From Lutraria lutraria (Eukaryota; Mollusca; Bivalvia; Venerida; Mactridae), in NCBI GenBank assembly GCA_964023205.1, contig OZ026846.1:32632194-32696193 (forward strand): a DNA stretch of 64,000 nucleotides, given 5' to 3'. The notes below the pieces were generated by a model. The model did no database searches and was not told the DNA's origin. It was given only the letters and a program-made list of their open reading frames with translations. Below, piece after piece: positions 27,083-40,517 of the stretch; the stretch's first letter is position 1; every line of letters starts with the position of its first letter. The position numbers and the translations under genes are program-made.

Positions 27083-28045
27083 GATGTTCCCTTAAATAGA
27101 ACATGCAATTTTACGCCTACAGTACCTGTTTTCCAAACAATGTATTATTATAGCTTTCATATTACAGTTTGTTTCATATGATGGTGCAGCGTTTTTACTT
27201 ATTAAAATTGCAAACAATTATATAACATGTTAGATTTACTTAATACTATTAATCTCTAGTAAAGTTTTTGCCGTGATATTTGCTGCATATCAATGTGCAT
27301 TTATGCGGCTGTGCTAATTAACTAACACATTGCTGTCGCTTAGCCATATAAATGGCACATATAATTAACACATGTATGAAACACACCAAGTATTTTTTTA
27401 CTTTTATTTCAAACCGTTCGCTTCATATTTGTAAGTTGTACTAAATAAAGTGATGTTCGCGAAACTAATCAGTATCCGATTATCTGTGATATCTCACATC
27501 ATTCTTGTAATACACTTATATGACCGGCAGCATGTATTTTGTAATGTTTTCGGTAGCATCACCACACCAACTTCATATTCCTAGTCAGTATTAACAGTAA
27601 AGCGGGAGTACTTCTACATGTAAAAAATAATATTTTGCATATCATAGTTGATTTATATTGACGGTGTGCTTTATATCATATAATATTTAAAAAATATATT
27701 TTTTAAAAAACATACCTCAAAAGAAACACTAGCTAATATCCTAATTAAGCTGTACAGTTTACGCCTTTACTACCTGCCTGCCTCAATTTTGTTCATAAAT
27801 ATATATACATGTACTCATAAAAAATATGCTTCCGTTTGCCTTCAGGTATATATAATCAATATACATGTATTTAAAATAAAATTATTGAACATAGTAATGT
27901 TTCTGTTGAACTTAAACTAATGTATGTATTAATGTGTTATCTGTATTTATACCCACCTTAAATCTAATAAAATTTGTGTTTTAAATGTGATCGCAGTGAA
28001 ACAATGATATACATACTTCATATATATAGGCGTTAGCATTACGAG

Positions 28046-28047
28046 GC

Positions 28048-28079
<32 letters not shown>
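28046..28079. repeat. (AT)n microsatellite
   Basis: An alternating TA tract near the upstream end of unit A; the copy in unit B (35560-35600) has another length and pattern. Confidence 0.85.
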
Positions 28080-28082
<3 letters not shown>

Positions 28083-28267
28083 TGTCCGGTACGGTAATTC
28101 GTCGATTTATGGCATTTCATTCGAGTATTTTAAACAATGTTTAGAAGCATATTACATGCACTGTTTCATTTTTATGCATCAGTCACAAATAAATAATAAA
28201 TGCATATATATATATACACAATTAATTAGACCAACATTTGAACAGACCATCAATGATATTTTACTCG

Positions 28268-28568
28268 TGCACCTGTCAATATCTTGGCCGCCCGGGGGGC
28301 GGCGGGCTTACACGGGACTTTAGACAGAAGCCCATTTCCGACAAGCGGGAATTTGATCAACTTAATGACTCCGGGTTCCGGGAAATAGACTTTGGCCGGG
28401 TTTTACATCACTACCGCATTTGATACACCAAGTAGGCTCCAGGGTGGGGATTTAGACGAATACGGTTGTCTCTTGGGTGGGGATTTAGACATCAAACGTT
28501 TTAAAATGTCACATACCCTTGGGTCAGCCCGCCGATCCCCCCGGACGGGCAAAATATTGACAGGTGCA
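28268..28568. mobile_element. 301-bp MITE with 3-bp TCG target duplication
   Basis: Ends are TGCACCTGTCAATAT and its reverse complement ATATTGACAGGTGCA. TCG flanks both sides (28265-28267 and 28569-28571). Unit B has the uninterrupted site (TTTACTCAATGAC near 35823), so this inserted after the duplication or was precisely absent from B. It is GC-rich compared with its surroundings, and its open frames have no coding features. A 3-bp duplication would fit a Harbinger-like or similar nonautonomous DNA transposon. Confidence 0.85.
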
Positions 28569-30813
28569 TCGATGACATATCTAGATTTGTTCTAATTGCC
28601 TAATACTTGTTCAAGAGTTCAGCTCTTATGTTGACTAGGTGACACTAAGCAAACAACTGGATGATTGGCAGAAAGATCATCAGAGAATCCCTAAGTTGCA
28701 TCAGGTAGTTGTATAATTACCTGGTTGCATCCACTTACCTGGAAAATTGAAATCAGTTCTTTTCATTGACCGAAATCTTCAGTTAAAACAAATATGAATT
28801 TACGCCTAGAAAGTTTAAATAAACGGAATAAATGTAAAGATTATTACACAGAAGTTGAACTAATTAAAAGGAATAAGGAAAACCCATATCTTCACAACTA
28901 TTGGGAACGTAGCCTTAAAAAACATTAATTGCCACAGTGTCTATCATTTTTTACATAAAACTATTATTTATACCAAAGTAAAACACTTTAAATACAAAAT
29001 AAACGAAACCCTGCGTTTTCACGAAAGAAAAAAAAGTTGCATCCTTGGAATTTGATACTTCAAAGTAAAAGGTTCTATATGTCAATCCATACAGTAGATG
29101 ATAAAGATGACTGCAGGGTAGCAAAAAACACATGGTGACATTTTTTTAATAAGTTGAAAAGTGAAATATTAATCACAAAGTGAAAAGTTTATATATTACA
29201 AATTGGTCTGATATATTACTTCAGCATTTGGTGTTAACTTAGTACATGGTGCTTTTCAAATATTCCATCTTAGCAGACAGTTTTATACCCGCCCCCTTGA
29301 CTTATAGAAATAATTTCGCTATTATGCCCAAACAAATATCAATCCGCATTTATCTCGCTAATGCTTTTTCAGCATTGATTTCTATTTTATTTTTATATGC
29401 ATCGATATTTAACGGAACTTGATCTAATGTTGCTTTTTGTTAGAACTGTCATCTCTGTATCAGGATTATTAAAAATCTCCTTGCTATATCTAACAGTCCT
29501 ATTATTTGTTTGTATGTGATATGAATCATGCCCAATTACCTAAATTTAGATAATGAATATTAGAAGTGACCTGCAAAAATCAGCAAAATCTTTTTTTTCA
29601 ATGATTAATCAGGCATAGTTTTCCTCTTCCTCAATGTAAACCACATTGTTGTTTATATTTTTTTGTGAAAGCGAATGGGGCATGTTTGAATTTAGCAAAC
29701 GCTATTTGAATCGTTCAAGAGTGGAATAAAATGTTAGGGAACACTTAATTCTGATAACCTGTAACAATCATGTTTGTTAAATCACAGAAACAGTTTTAGT
29801 TGAAATTATTTTGAGAAAACACTATAAGGTCATGAAAACAATGTGATTTTACTCTTTGAAACTTATGCTGCATGTCTTGTCAAATATAGTTTTATACACT
29901 TTGACACCAACACGCGAAGTGCAAGGACAACAGACTGATGATAAGAAACTGATATATACAGTATAGTACATCTCCAAACAAAGAAATATCTACTTTGTAA
30001 TCTCATAAATTGATTAGGTTGTAATATCAATCCTGCAATGTTGCCACCAGTCATAAATCAACCCCTCTCCGGGGAATTAAAACATGCTTTAAGAAGCAGA
30101 CTTAGAATCTAAAACCTAATTTGTAATGTTTCTGCTCGAGAGACCGTGCAAAAATGTTGAGGGACATAATGTGTTTATTTTCTTCATACCTGAAGAATTG
30201 TCTTGCGTATTATAAACGTTCATGTTTCCTTGGAGATGTTGGGTGCGCCACGTGATACTGATGCATCACGTGACATTATTACAAATTATGTTTATAACTG
30301 CACGCCTCTACTTGCCAGCGGCACGCATTGTTGTAGGTTTAATTATATGACGTCTTTGAAATGCGACAAAACTCATCATAAAATGTACAATTGAAAGCCA
30401 TAATGTTCTTGTTGTAGAGGATAATGCGACGGCTTTGTTCAGGCGTGGTGTCTAATTTCTAGCATACATGATGGATTTGACTGTTCATTGTTTTATATGT
30501 ACATGTATGCAATTTCGCTTTCAGTCCTTTTTTTGTTTTCCTTGCGTATGTAGTTCTAAACTATGAGATATAACTTCATATAACTTGGCTAGGGACTAGA
30601 CGTCATTTAAATTCATGCGTGATTTCTAAGCACAGCAAATGCTACGTATATGATTTTTTTCAAACTTGATAAGGATCATTCATGAACAACAATTTTGCAT
30701 GATGATTTTTAAGTTTTATTCTTATCATGTCTGCAAAGACGTTTGGTACGTCTCTGTGTGTTTCGATTACTTGCATTTATATGATAAATGTTTTCTTCTT
30801 CCAGATTTAGACA

Positions 30814-33800
30814 TCACTCCTCTCTTTTGTTAGAAGTATCTTTTCTTGCATTTTTTCTTGCATTTGTCCTGTGGTGTCTCTTCCTCGAAGAAAACCTTCC
30901 TCGACCGCTCCCTTTTCCTTTAGATTTCTTACTCGATGGTTCCAGCTTACTCTCTATGGCTTTGGTGTCACTGGTTTTAGCACGCAACTTTCTCTTTTGA
31001 ACAAGTTCCCCATTCCCATCATCTTTCTCGTCCGCATCGACCACAGCGTCAACCATATCTGTTATATGCAACATAAGTAAGACATCTGACAAATGTACAG
31101 TAAACATGAGACCATTAAAATGATTTTTAAGATCTCTTTTACGTCTGGGAACGTAGCTCTTAGTACTACATTCAACAACATTTAACCCCTGTCAAACAGT
31201 TATTCATACTTCCTGAACTATTCTGGAAGTATGCAAGAATGGTTCAAGAAAAAATCGTGTTTTTATGAATTGCTTTCAAAGGGGTATAGCCTGAAATCAA
31301 GAAACACATACAGCAAGACTATATGTGTTACACGTGCATCGTCTTCATTGACTTGAATCGTTCTTTATATTATATCAACACATGTATGTGAAAAAATAAC
31401 CAGGTTGGATAATGTTCACTATGAAGACACCGTTCTAACATGAGATGAACTAAACTATCGAATACATTAATCTAAGCAAACGTATGTTTCGTGTAGTAAC
31501 TAAGAAAATACAAAATGTTTGTAGACTGTTACTTAGACTTCAATTCGCTTTCCATTATCAAGATTTTACCTTTCGCTGAATATTTTAAGGAAATTACAAT
31601 GTATATTTGATAGTTCACTAACGGAAATTGGCGAGTTATACAATGTTTTCAAACAATTCAGAAACATGAAATAAACACGTCTTTATTCTTTATTGTAAAA
31701 TCAATCACCTCAGTATACATGTACCAACTTTAGTTCTTGTTTCGCGTCGAAGACATGTTGGAAATTAGGTCTGAAAAAAAATACGAAGTTATTGTGAATG
31801 AAAACTAAAATGTACCCGAATCAGTCTTTCCGACTTGTTGTTCACCTTGTGTATCATCAGATACCTTTCGTGTTGTTACACTGTTGATGTTTTTGTTATC
31901 AGTATTGTCAACAAGCATGGTCTCTGGTTTCTTAGCTTCACTTCGTTGTTCTATATGAGCCTCTATGAATTCTATCCATGTCGTAGGTACTGAATTACTC
32001 TGTTTCAGATGCCAATTCAACCTTCTGAGAACATCGACATCAAATTCTTCCAGCCTTGTCGTCAACTTCTGTGTAACTAAAGATATCAAAACACGAGTAT
32101 GACGATGCTCAGGAGTTATGGTTTAATGCTACTTATGATCCAGCTGAGGGTTTAAGGCGAGTATTGACATTATTTCATATTTTCAATCAATTGATTTTCA
32201 CGGGCAAGATTAGTTTTGATTCCACTACGAATGATATGTTTTACTTATGGGATTGCCTTAAATCACATCAGAAATCGATTTGGACTGACTAGTATTTAAC
32301 GAATGAAATTTGTATCAAAAGCAGTTCTGGTTAAATTTCTCAAGAAATTCAAGATATGATTCCATGACAAAACCAGACCCCACTTCATACCTATTTCCTA
32401 GGTCCGAACCCTTATTACAAAAAGCAAGGTGGAAAAGGAAGGTGAAGGGAACAATGCAAAAAAGTAGGTCAAGTTGGATCGATGAAGACAAACCTTACGG
32501 ACAGAGTGAAATGTAACATTTATAAACATGTTCACTTCAAATGAGTTATTGTATTTATTTATCAGTTGTATCTCTTTTTGAAAATGAGCCCAGTTGGGAC
32601 CAAACATTGATTTGACAGTAAGTATTTTAGAAATCACAACCCTAGCCAAAAAATCAGAATATCACTCATTATTATTCCCAGTTGCTTCTTTATAAGTGTT
32701 GTCATCTGGAGCAGCATTGCTGTCAATCACGGAGTTCTTTGATAGTTTTGATGATGCAGCTTTAATATTCAGAAACAAATATTAAGATAAGTATGTCATT
32801 GCAAATTAAACGAAATAAGTCAATACGTAAAATAAAGTATTGATAGAATGGACGTGTCCAGTATTTTTTTATAATTATATATGCACTTGCTATCTCTAGG
32901 TATGTTACATTCGGAAGAGTATACAAGTGTTACCTTTTCGTGTACGCCTTTCTTCCCCATCATCCTCAGCTTCAGTTTCTTTACCTCCGAAATCAGCATC
33001 GACTTCATTAAAACTGAGTGCATCCAGTAAATCATTATTTGACATGGAATTAAGTCGTAGACCTTTACGTCTTATGAGTTTACGTAGTTTCCGACTTTTT
33101 CTTCTATCAGTCCTGATTGTTTTCATCAAATCATCTACATTATCTATGTTGAGTTTATCAAAATCATCGATCGTAATACCATTCGCTTCTAGAGCATTAC
33201 GAATTAGTACCACCATTCCTATGCCATTTTCCGCTTGTGTTGAGTCATCGACAGATGAAGTCAATTGATCGGAATCGCTTGGTCCAAGAGCTAAGGATTT
33301 GAACAATATAGTTTATAACTTTTATTTCTTAAGATTATGTTCGTCTGGTTGATTTTGGATTTTTATCAAATGAGTACATGCATTTCAGTAGTAAGTAATA
33401 TTGGGTAATATCGCCAATATCAATAAACTTGTGAGTCTATGTTTTCAGTGTATCTAAGTGTTGAAGTACTTTTTCAAAACTTTTTTCGCTTTGGCCTTCC
33501 ATGGTAAATGTAAATAGCTTAAATAACTTTATCCACACCCTAAACCTAGATCAATGTTCACGTGTCAAAACAAGGAAAATGTGAAATCAAACTGTCACTC
33601 ATTGGTTGACATCGTAAAGAAAACTATTTGACATCGAAATAAAGAACTACTTTGCCTTAAGGTAGTGTTTTAATTTCTTCTCTCCATTCAACGGTCATAA
33701 ATTGTTTACACATGTGTAAGTCAGACTGATATCGGTTTGTTTAATGCCGTTTACAGCGATGTTTCAGTTATACTTTTTTTTACTTTATTTTAACCATAAT

Positions 33801-34642
33801 CATATAAATGATACAATGGTATACAAATAAACAGTATACAAACAATGTACATGACGGTGAGAAAAAGTGAGAAAGATATTGTCAGTAGGTTATAAAGGTA
33901 AGGTTTGGGGAAGTATATTAGTCGTTAGGTGTAAAAAAAGAAACTAATCATTCTGAAGTATTTCTAGTATAGAATTTGAATTATACCTATGTAATATACA
34001 GTTATTGAGCAGACAAAATATGTATAGACATAAAGTTTAAATAATACTATTGTAAGCTCAATACCATTTAGAAATTTAACTTTTACATTTATGTAAACAA
34101 AAATAGCTAAATATTGACTGATTTAAGCATAGCAATGTAAAAGAAACAACGCTGATTCAAGCACTAATAGCCTGGAATTCGAAAGAAAAGAAATAGGACA
34201 AGAAGGAAATGATAAAACCATCGGTCAAACGGACATATACAGGTTTTAGTCACATAGCATAACATTTTCAAAGGTACATACATGCAATGTGAAAATACAT
34301 ATTCGTTGATATCGCATTAGTTAGATAGTTCAACATAGCAATGTAAAAGAAACAGCGCTAATTCAAGCATCAATAGCTTGGAATTAGAAGAAAGAAAAAG
34401 GATATCAAAATATAGGGAGTCAGCAACTGCCCCACATATGGATGAACATATGTTGTCATATATTCATAGAAGGGTGTGGCCTGATCAGACAAAGATTCCA
34501 GTCCTGATTTACAAGTAACAAGTCCAGCACACAGATTATAAATACACGTACAATTTTGTTGGTTTTCATCGTTGTCACGTCTTGCCACGCACGCAGTAAG
34601 AACCAGTAGCACTATGGCTAAAACTAGATGACAGCGGGCCAT
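30814..34642 (-). CDS. Gene B: paralogue of gene A, four coding exons
   Basis: Exons 34642-34552, 33290-32934, 32076-31816 and 31058-30814 have the same lengths (91, 357, 261 and 245 nt), borders and phases as gene A, and encode 317 residues. Only a few substitutions were seen (for example GPSDSDQ against GPRDSDQ in exon 2, KLTTRLEE against KLTARLEE in exon 3). The last exon is unchanged in protein. Open frames and splice sites are intact in both copies, which suggests both are functional or the duplication is recent. In intron 1, close to the exon 1 donor, a 46-bp segment present in A (26925-26970) is absent here. Confidence 0.7.
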
Positions 34643-35998
34643 GATGTTCCCTTAAATAGAACATGCAATTTTACGCCTACAGTACTTGTTTTCCAAACAA
34701 TTTATTATTATAGCTTTCATATTACAGTTTGTTTCATATGATGGTGCAGCGTTTTTACTTATTAAAATTGCAAACAATTATATAACATGTTAGATTTACT
34801 TAATACTATTAATCTCTAGTAAAGTTTTTGCCGTGATATTTGCTGCATATCAATGTGCATTTATGCGGCTGTGCTAATTAACTAACACTTTGCTGTCGCT
34901 TAGCCATATAAATGACACATATAATTAACACATGTATGAAACACACCAAGTTTTTTTATACTTTTATTTCAAACCGTTCGCTTCATATTTGTAAGTTGTA
35001 CTAAATAAAGTGATGTTCGCGAAACTAATCAGTATCTTATCTGTGATATCTCACATTATTCTTGTAATACACTTATATGACCGGCAGCATGTATTTTGTA
35101 ATGTTTTCGGTAACATCACCACACCAACTTCATATTCCTAGTCAGCATTAACAGTAAAGCGGGAGTACTTCTACATGTAAAAAATAATACTTTGCACATC
35201 ACCGTTGATTTATATTGACGGTGTGCTTTATATCATATAATATTTAAAAAATATATTTTTTAAAAAACATACCTCAAAAGAAACACTAGCTAATATCCTA
35301 ATTAAGCTGTACAGTTTACGTCTTTACCTGCCTGCCTCAATTTTGTTCATAAATATATATACATGTCCTCATAAAAAATATGCTTCCGTTTGCCTTCAGG
35401 TATTTAAATCAATATACATGTATTTAAATTGATTGAACATAAAATGTTTCTGTTGAACTTAAACTAATGTATGTATTAATGTGTTATCTGTATTCATACT
35501 CACCTTAAATCTAATAAAATTTGTGTTTTAAATGTGATCGTAGTAAAACAATTATATATATTTTTATACATATATATACATATTTTATATATATATATAG
35601 GCGTACAGAATTCAAAATGGTTTCATTAATTAGCATTATACATTCTGTATGTAGGCCTATGTCTGGTGTGGGCCATTCGTCATTTTATGGCGGTTTTTCC
35701 CGCGTATTTTAAACAATGTTTAGACGAATATTACATACACTGCGTCACTATTATGTATCAGTCACATATAATTATATAGTTGCTTAAAATAAGTAATAAA
35801 TGTATACCACCAATCAATGATTTTACTCAATGACTTATCTAGATATTTGTTCTAGTTGTCTAATATTTTTTCAAGAGTTCAGCTCTTATGTTGATTAGGT
35901 GACAGTAAGCAAGCAATGAATGCCATGATTGGCAGAACGATCATCAGAGAATCCCTAAGTAGCATCCTTGGAAGTTGATACTTCAAGTAAAAGGTTCT

Positions 35999-38900
35999 TA
36001 TATTAATTAATACACTCAAACCAACTTATAAACCGCCACCTGATATTATTGGATATTAATTCATTGTTCAAAGTATTCATCAAAAAAACTTTTTATTTTG
36101 AGATAATTTCTGTAATGACATTGAAAGTTTATCAAATATGCTTGTAATCGTTAGTTAGACATTTTTTTCAAACAAAATTAATGATAATCGAAATTCATAA
36201 TCCAGCGAAACTTGGAGGAATGTACCTGTCACAAAGGAACGCCGGACTCCAACATTCCAACTGCTCCCCAGCTAGCAATCTATATGGGTCCCATATGGGT
36301 CCTGTGTGGGCACCTATATGGGGCCCATATGGGCTGCCTATATGGGACCCAGATAGAAAGTGCAACAGGGGCCTTTGTGGGTCCCATCTGGGCTGCCCAT
36401 ATGCATTCAATATGGGACCCATATGGGTCCCATCTGGGCTACCCCACGTACATTCACCTGGGCTGCCTATATGGGACCCAGATAGAAAGTGCAACAGGGG
36501 CCTTTGTGGGTCCCATCAGGGCTGCCCATATGCATTCAATATGGGACCCATATGGGTCCAATCTGGGCTATCCCGTGTCAATTTGCCTGGGCTGCCTATA
36601 TGGGACCCACATAGGAAGTGCATCAGGGGCCTATATGGGCTGCCCCATATACACTTGGTTCTATATGGGCAGCCCATATACATACAATATGGGACCCTTA
36701 TGGATCCCACATAGGCAGCACTTGAATTCTATAGGGGTCCTACATGGGCAGCCCTGGTACATGGCCAGCCTAGAAAACTCTTTAAGGTATCCTTATCTTG
36801 GCTAGAAGTATTGTATTTATTTCAAATTCAAGTTTGCTAGGCTTTCCAGAGACTTCCACTTGTCAGAACTTACATGTAGGATTCTTGTACTTCCATTTCA
36901 ATTAATGCTTTAACTCTAATTTCTACCTAGAACAAATTGAGCAATATCATATTGCTAAACTGGGTTACATATAATATATATATTGCTCCCACAAGAAAAA
37001 CAAGCAATGATTTAAAAAACTAAAATTTATTTAGTAATCTGATGCATGGTTCAAATACAGACATGTATATCAACAGGAAAAACAATATATGTAACTCAAA
37101 ATTTAACCCTTAGGGTTTAAAGTAAGATATTTGAAGAGAAAACTCTATGTATACTAAAACATATTTAAAGTTTACCATCAAAGTTAAATCCTCATTACTT
37201 TAATGATTTAATCAATAGACAGAACTGCAATATAGCCAATAGAGTTTCACCTGTATTATCTGAATTATACTTTGTGTGAATCTGCCTCTTTCTTCTTCGG
37301 ACATGGGAGCCATGTTTTATGTTTTTATGATAGCGTATCTAGAAAACCGAATCGATTGAAATATGCTTACGGGTAGTTGAATGTAATTGTACCCGAGTTA
37401 TAAGCTAAAAATATTTATTCCGATTCATGCACAGGTAAATAGAGATCAAGTTACAAATCATGTATAAATACAGGTCTGAGTAATGTTGATAGGACCAAAA
37501 ATATGGTAATGCCTACAGGCAGGTACGTACGTCATGGAAAATTACAAGCTTTGTGGGTAATATTTCGCCCAGAAGCAAATTTCCAAATTTCCTAGAGAGA
37601 GTCCGGGTTTTTGGACTTGATTTTTATCAAAATCAAGTCCTTTGTAATCGTTGACTTATATTTGTCGCTGGACTCCATAACAGCTTGGTTAAAAGAATGC
37701 CACATGAAGGAAATAGTACGCAACTAAATGGTATGTTTATATAGAAGTATCTGGAATCTTTCCCCAATTAAGTGTGTCAGATATAAATACATTTCAAATC
37801 ATTCTATTGTAACTACATGGAAAGAGTCATGTATCTAAATAAGTGCTTGTCGGTAGATGCATGAGATTTTCAAATGCGTAGAATTAAAACCGCGTTTTAA
37901 CTGTCCAATAAAATATCTTGCCGTAAAAGTAGTTCTACTTTCGGTTTTCGTTCGATAGAACTTTCAGAAAAATCTCCACGGACGTATTCATGCATTTGCA
38001 ACAATCTACCATCGATGTGTGTGTTTTGTGCCTTTCTAACATTTCTTAATATTACAAAGCGAATTCTCATTTAATCGTATTCCTGGATATTCACACCAAC
38101 TAGAGTTATTTTGATGACGGAATCGCTATTTATAGACTCACTCCCCGCAGTGGCTAGTAGCAAAGCGTAACCGATGTGGGGAGTTTGATTTATCGAAGGT
38201 CGAATGTTAAAACTGCGGCTTAAGAATAATAATTCGAGTCGCTAAATACGAACGTAAATTACTGGATACGTGCTTTTAAAATTTACTGTTTAAGAGTTCC
38301 TTTTACGCCAGATTATTTAGAATTACATAATCACGTCTGAATTTCATGCAACATCGGGTTAACTATAGGTCATATAGGTCTTACTCTACTGTGTCAGGAC
38401 CTTTTTGATTTGAGTGACCCTGAATGTGTTCAATGCGACGATGTTCTGTTGTGTTAAAACCAGAAGAATCAATGTTTGTATTTACTGTTACTGAAGTGTT
38501 GTTTACTAGTTTTGTACAATAAAGAGTTTTTAATGCAATTAAATTGTCCTCAATTAATGTGCTAATCATTAAACTTTCCAATATCAGGCTTTTTTCATTT
38601 TAAAATTTTAGCAAAGGGACTATAGTAAAGCCCTAGCTTATGTCATTTACCTATATGCATATGACCTGCATTACAATATGAATGAAAAATCGGTGCGTAA
38701 TTTTAAATGTTAAACTATTTGTATGGGCTCGAACGATGTGGGTACACATTTCTCTCTTTTGTCTCGTATGGTAAAAATCAAGTCCGACAGTACTTTCAGT
38801 ACTTTGATTTATCATAAGCAATAAGACGTATTTTCCGGAGCTCGCTTCATTTTAAGAATATTTAGAATAATAGTCGACTTGAACAATTTTCTCTGAAACT

Positions 38901-39253
38901 TACGAACAGTGAAGGATATTATTAGCTTAATTAGTTTTACTGGATGATAAGGATATTTATTACTACAATTTATCAATGGAAAAATATATTAATTAATAAA
39001 CATTAGTTAAACTAGTGAATGGCGTTGTTCTTGATTATTATAATTTGACAGGATCCCGTTTCCCCACGGTGAAATAATGCAGTTATATCAGTCACCTCCG
39101 ACTGTTATAAGCAGGTATATATGTAACCATTAAGCAAACGGTTATATAATTATTGTATGTAAAATTTCATAAATTTCTGCCGTATGATTTCAAAGAAATT
39201 TCAGTTTACGAACTGGCGGTTTATAAGTTGGTTTGAATGTATACTATACGTAG
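35999..39253. mobile_element. 3.25-kb insertion with inverted terminal repeats
   Basis: In unit A the sequence runs directly from AAAGGTTCTA to TATGTCAATCC (29068-29085); in unit B these flanks are separated by 3.25 kb. The insertion starts with a sequence containing CAAACCAACTTATAAACCG and ends with its reverse complement (about 36017 and 39236). No transposase or other long coding frame is present, so it is nonautonomous or decayed. It contains a 129-bp minisatellite at 36280-36720. A part near 38091 resembles the host flank at 2261. Confidence 0.7.
36280..36720. repeat. Minisatellite of CCCATATGGG-type palindromes, period 129 bp
   Basis: GGGCTGCCTATATGGGACCC recurs at 36331, 36460 and 36589, 129 bp apart, with many self-complementary CCCATATGGG cores between. 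Open frames on both strands through this region have a Gly-Leu-Pro-Ile-Tyr composition that simply mirrors the DNA repeat and are not called as genes. Confidence 0.88.
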
Positions 39254-39293
39254 ATGTCAATCCATACAATAAAGATGATTGGCTGCATGGTAG

Positions 39294-39336
39294 CAAGGAC
39301 TTATATATACATACATGTATGTATATAAGTCCTTGG
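39294..39336. repeat. Near-perfect 43-bp palindrome
   Basis: AAGGACTTATATATACATAC is followed by its near reverse complement GTATGTATATAAGTCCTT. It is inserted at GGTAGCAA, which appears on both sides, while unit A (29116-29123) has a single GGTAGCAA. It could form a cruciform. Confidence 0.7.
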
Positions 39337-39360
39337 TAGCAAAAACTTATGTTGACAATT

Positions 39361-40517
39361 TTTAGCTCACATGTCACAAAGTGAGCTATTATAGGATCAC
39401 TCTCCGTCCGGCGTCCGGCGTCGTGCGTCGTCAAACTTTTTGTTGTGACCACACTAGGGGCCACATTTTTTGCTCAATTTTAGCAAAACTGGGTCAGAAC
39501 GTTAATATCAACAAAATCTCGGACGAGTTCGATATTGGGCCATTTGGGGTCAAAAACTAGGTCACCAGGGCCAAATAAGGGAAAACCTTGTGAACACTTT
39601 AGAAATCACTGTTTTGACTTTATCTTCATGAAACTTTTTCAGAATGTTTATTTTAATAATATGTAGGTCAAGTTTGATAATGGGTCATTTCTGTAGTAAA
39701 ATTAGGTCACTAGGGCAAATTGCTGGAAAACCTTGTGAACACTCTAGAAGTCACTGTTTTGATTGGATGATCATGAAACCTTGTCAGAATGTTTGTCTTC
39801 ATAATATCTTGGACGAGTTCGAACATGGGTCATCTTGGGTCAAAAACTAGGTCGCTAGGTCAAATCTTATGAAAAACCCTGTTAACACTGTAGATTTCAC
39901 AGTTATTATTGGATCTTCACCAAACTTTGTCAAATCGTTTGTTTTAATGATATAACAGTCAAGTATAAATATGGGGCATCTGGGGTTAATAACTAGGTCA
40001 CCAGGTCAAATCTTAGGAAAACTTTGTTAACACTGTAGATGTCACAGTTTTAATTGGATCTTCACCAAACCTTGTCAAAATGTTTGCCTCAATGATATGC
40101 GGGTCAAGGATGAACATGGTTCAGCCGGGTTCAAAAACTGGGTCACAAGGTCAAATCTTAGGTAAAAATATTGTAAAAGCTCTAAATGTCATGGTTTTGA
40201 TTGGATCTTGGCCAAACCTTGTCAGATTGTTTGTCTTAATGATATTAAGGACATGTTCAAATATGGGTCACCTAGGGTCAAAAACCAGAAATCTTAGGAA
40301 AACCTTATTAACACTGTAGATGTCAAATTTTGATCGTATCTTCACCAAACCTAGTCAGACTGTTTGTCTTAATGATATGTAAGACAAATTCGAACATAGG
40401 TCGTCTGGGGTCAAAAACTAGGTCACCAGTTCAAAACAATGTTTTAATGAGTGAACAGTGATTGTCATGTGAGCGACATTGGGTACCAGTTGACTGTAAT
40501 CCATCTTGGCCCTCTTG
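39361..40517. mobile_element. Interspersed bivalve-type repeat with internal tandem units
   Basis: Begins TAGCTCACATGTCACAAAGTGAGC followed by CCGTCCGGCGTCCGGCGTCG and ends in GTCATGTGAGCGAC...TTGGCCCTCTTGTTT. Between them are about six diverged units of roughly 150-190 bp containing GGTCAAAAACTAGGTCACC, TTAGGAAAACCTTG, and CACCAAACCTTGTCA. The same beginning and end recur as an interspersed repeat in bivalve genomes as I recall. Unit A has the empty site near 29145. Small frames inside are not genes. Confidence 0.72.

Larger units (their letters stand above)
21262..29179. repeat. Tandem duplication unit A (about 7.9 kb)
   Basis: From a GTGAAAAGTT motif at 21262 this unit is matched block by block, in the same order and direction, by 29180-40550. 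Agreement is very high (a few differences per 100 bp or fewer) over the gene region 22440-28000 and lower at the edges. Its last bases (AGTTGAAAAGTGAAATATTAATCACAA type) recur at the end of unit B. Unit A carries its own insertions, a SINE and a 301-bp inverted-repeat element, both absent from B. The 21262-23207 and 27083-29179 parts contain no gene. Confidence 0.88.

Noticed and set aside
28238..28595. Small plus-strand frames in the 301-bp element
   Set aside because: They cross the ends of the insertion and share no feature with proteins; the element is too small to encode a transposase.
36181..36805. Long overlapping frames on both strands in the CCCATATGGG region
   Set aside because: Tandem 129-bp palindromic DNA (divisible by 3) keeps several frames open at once; the peptides have low complexity and no gene features.
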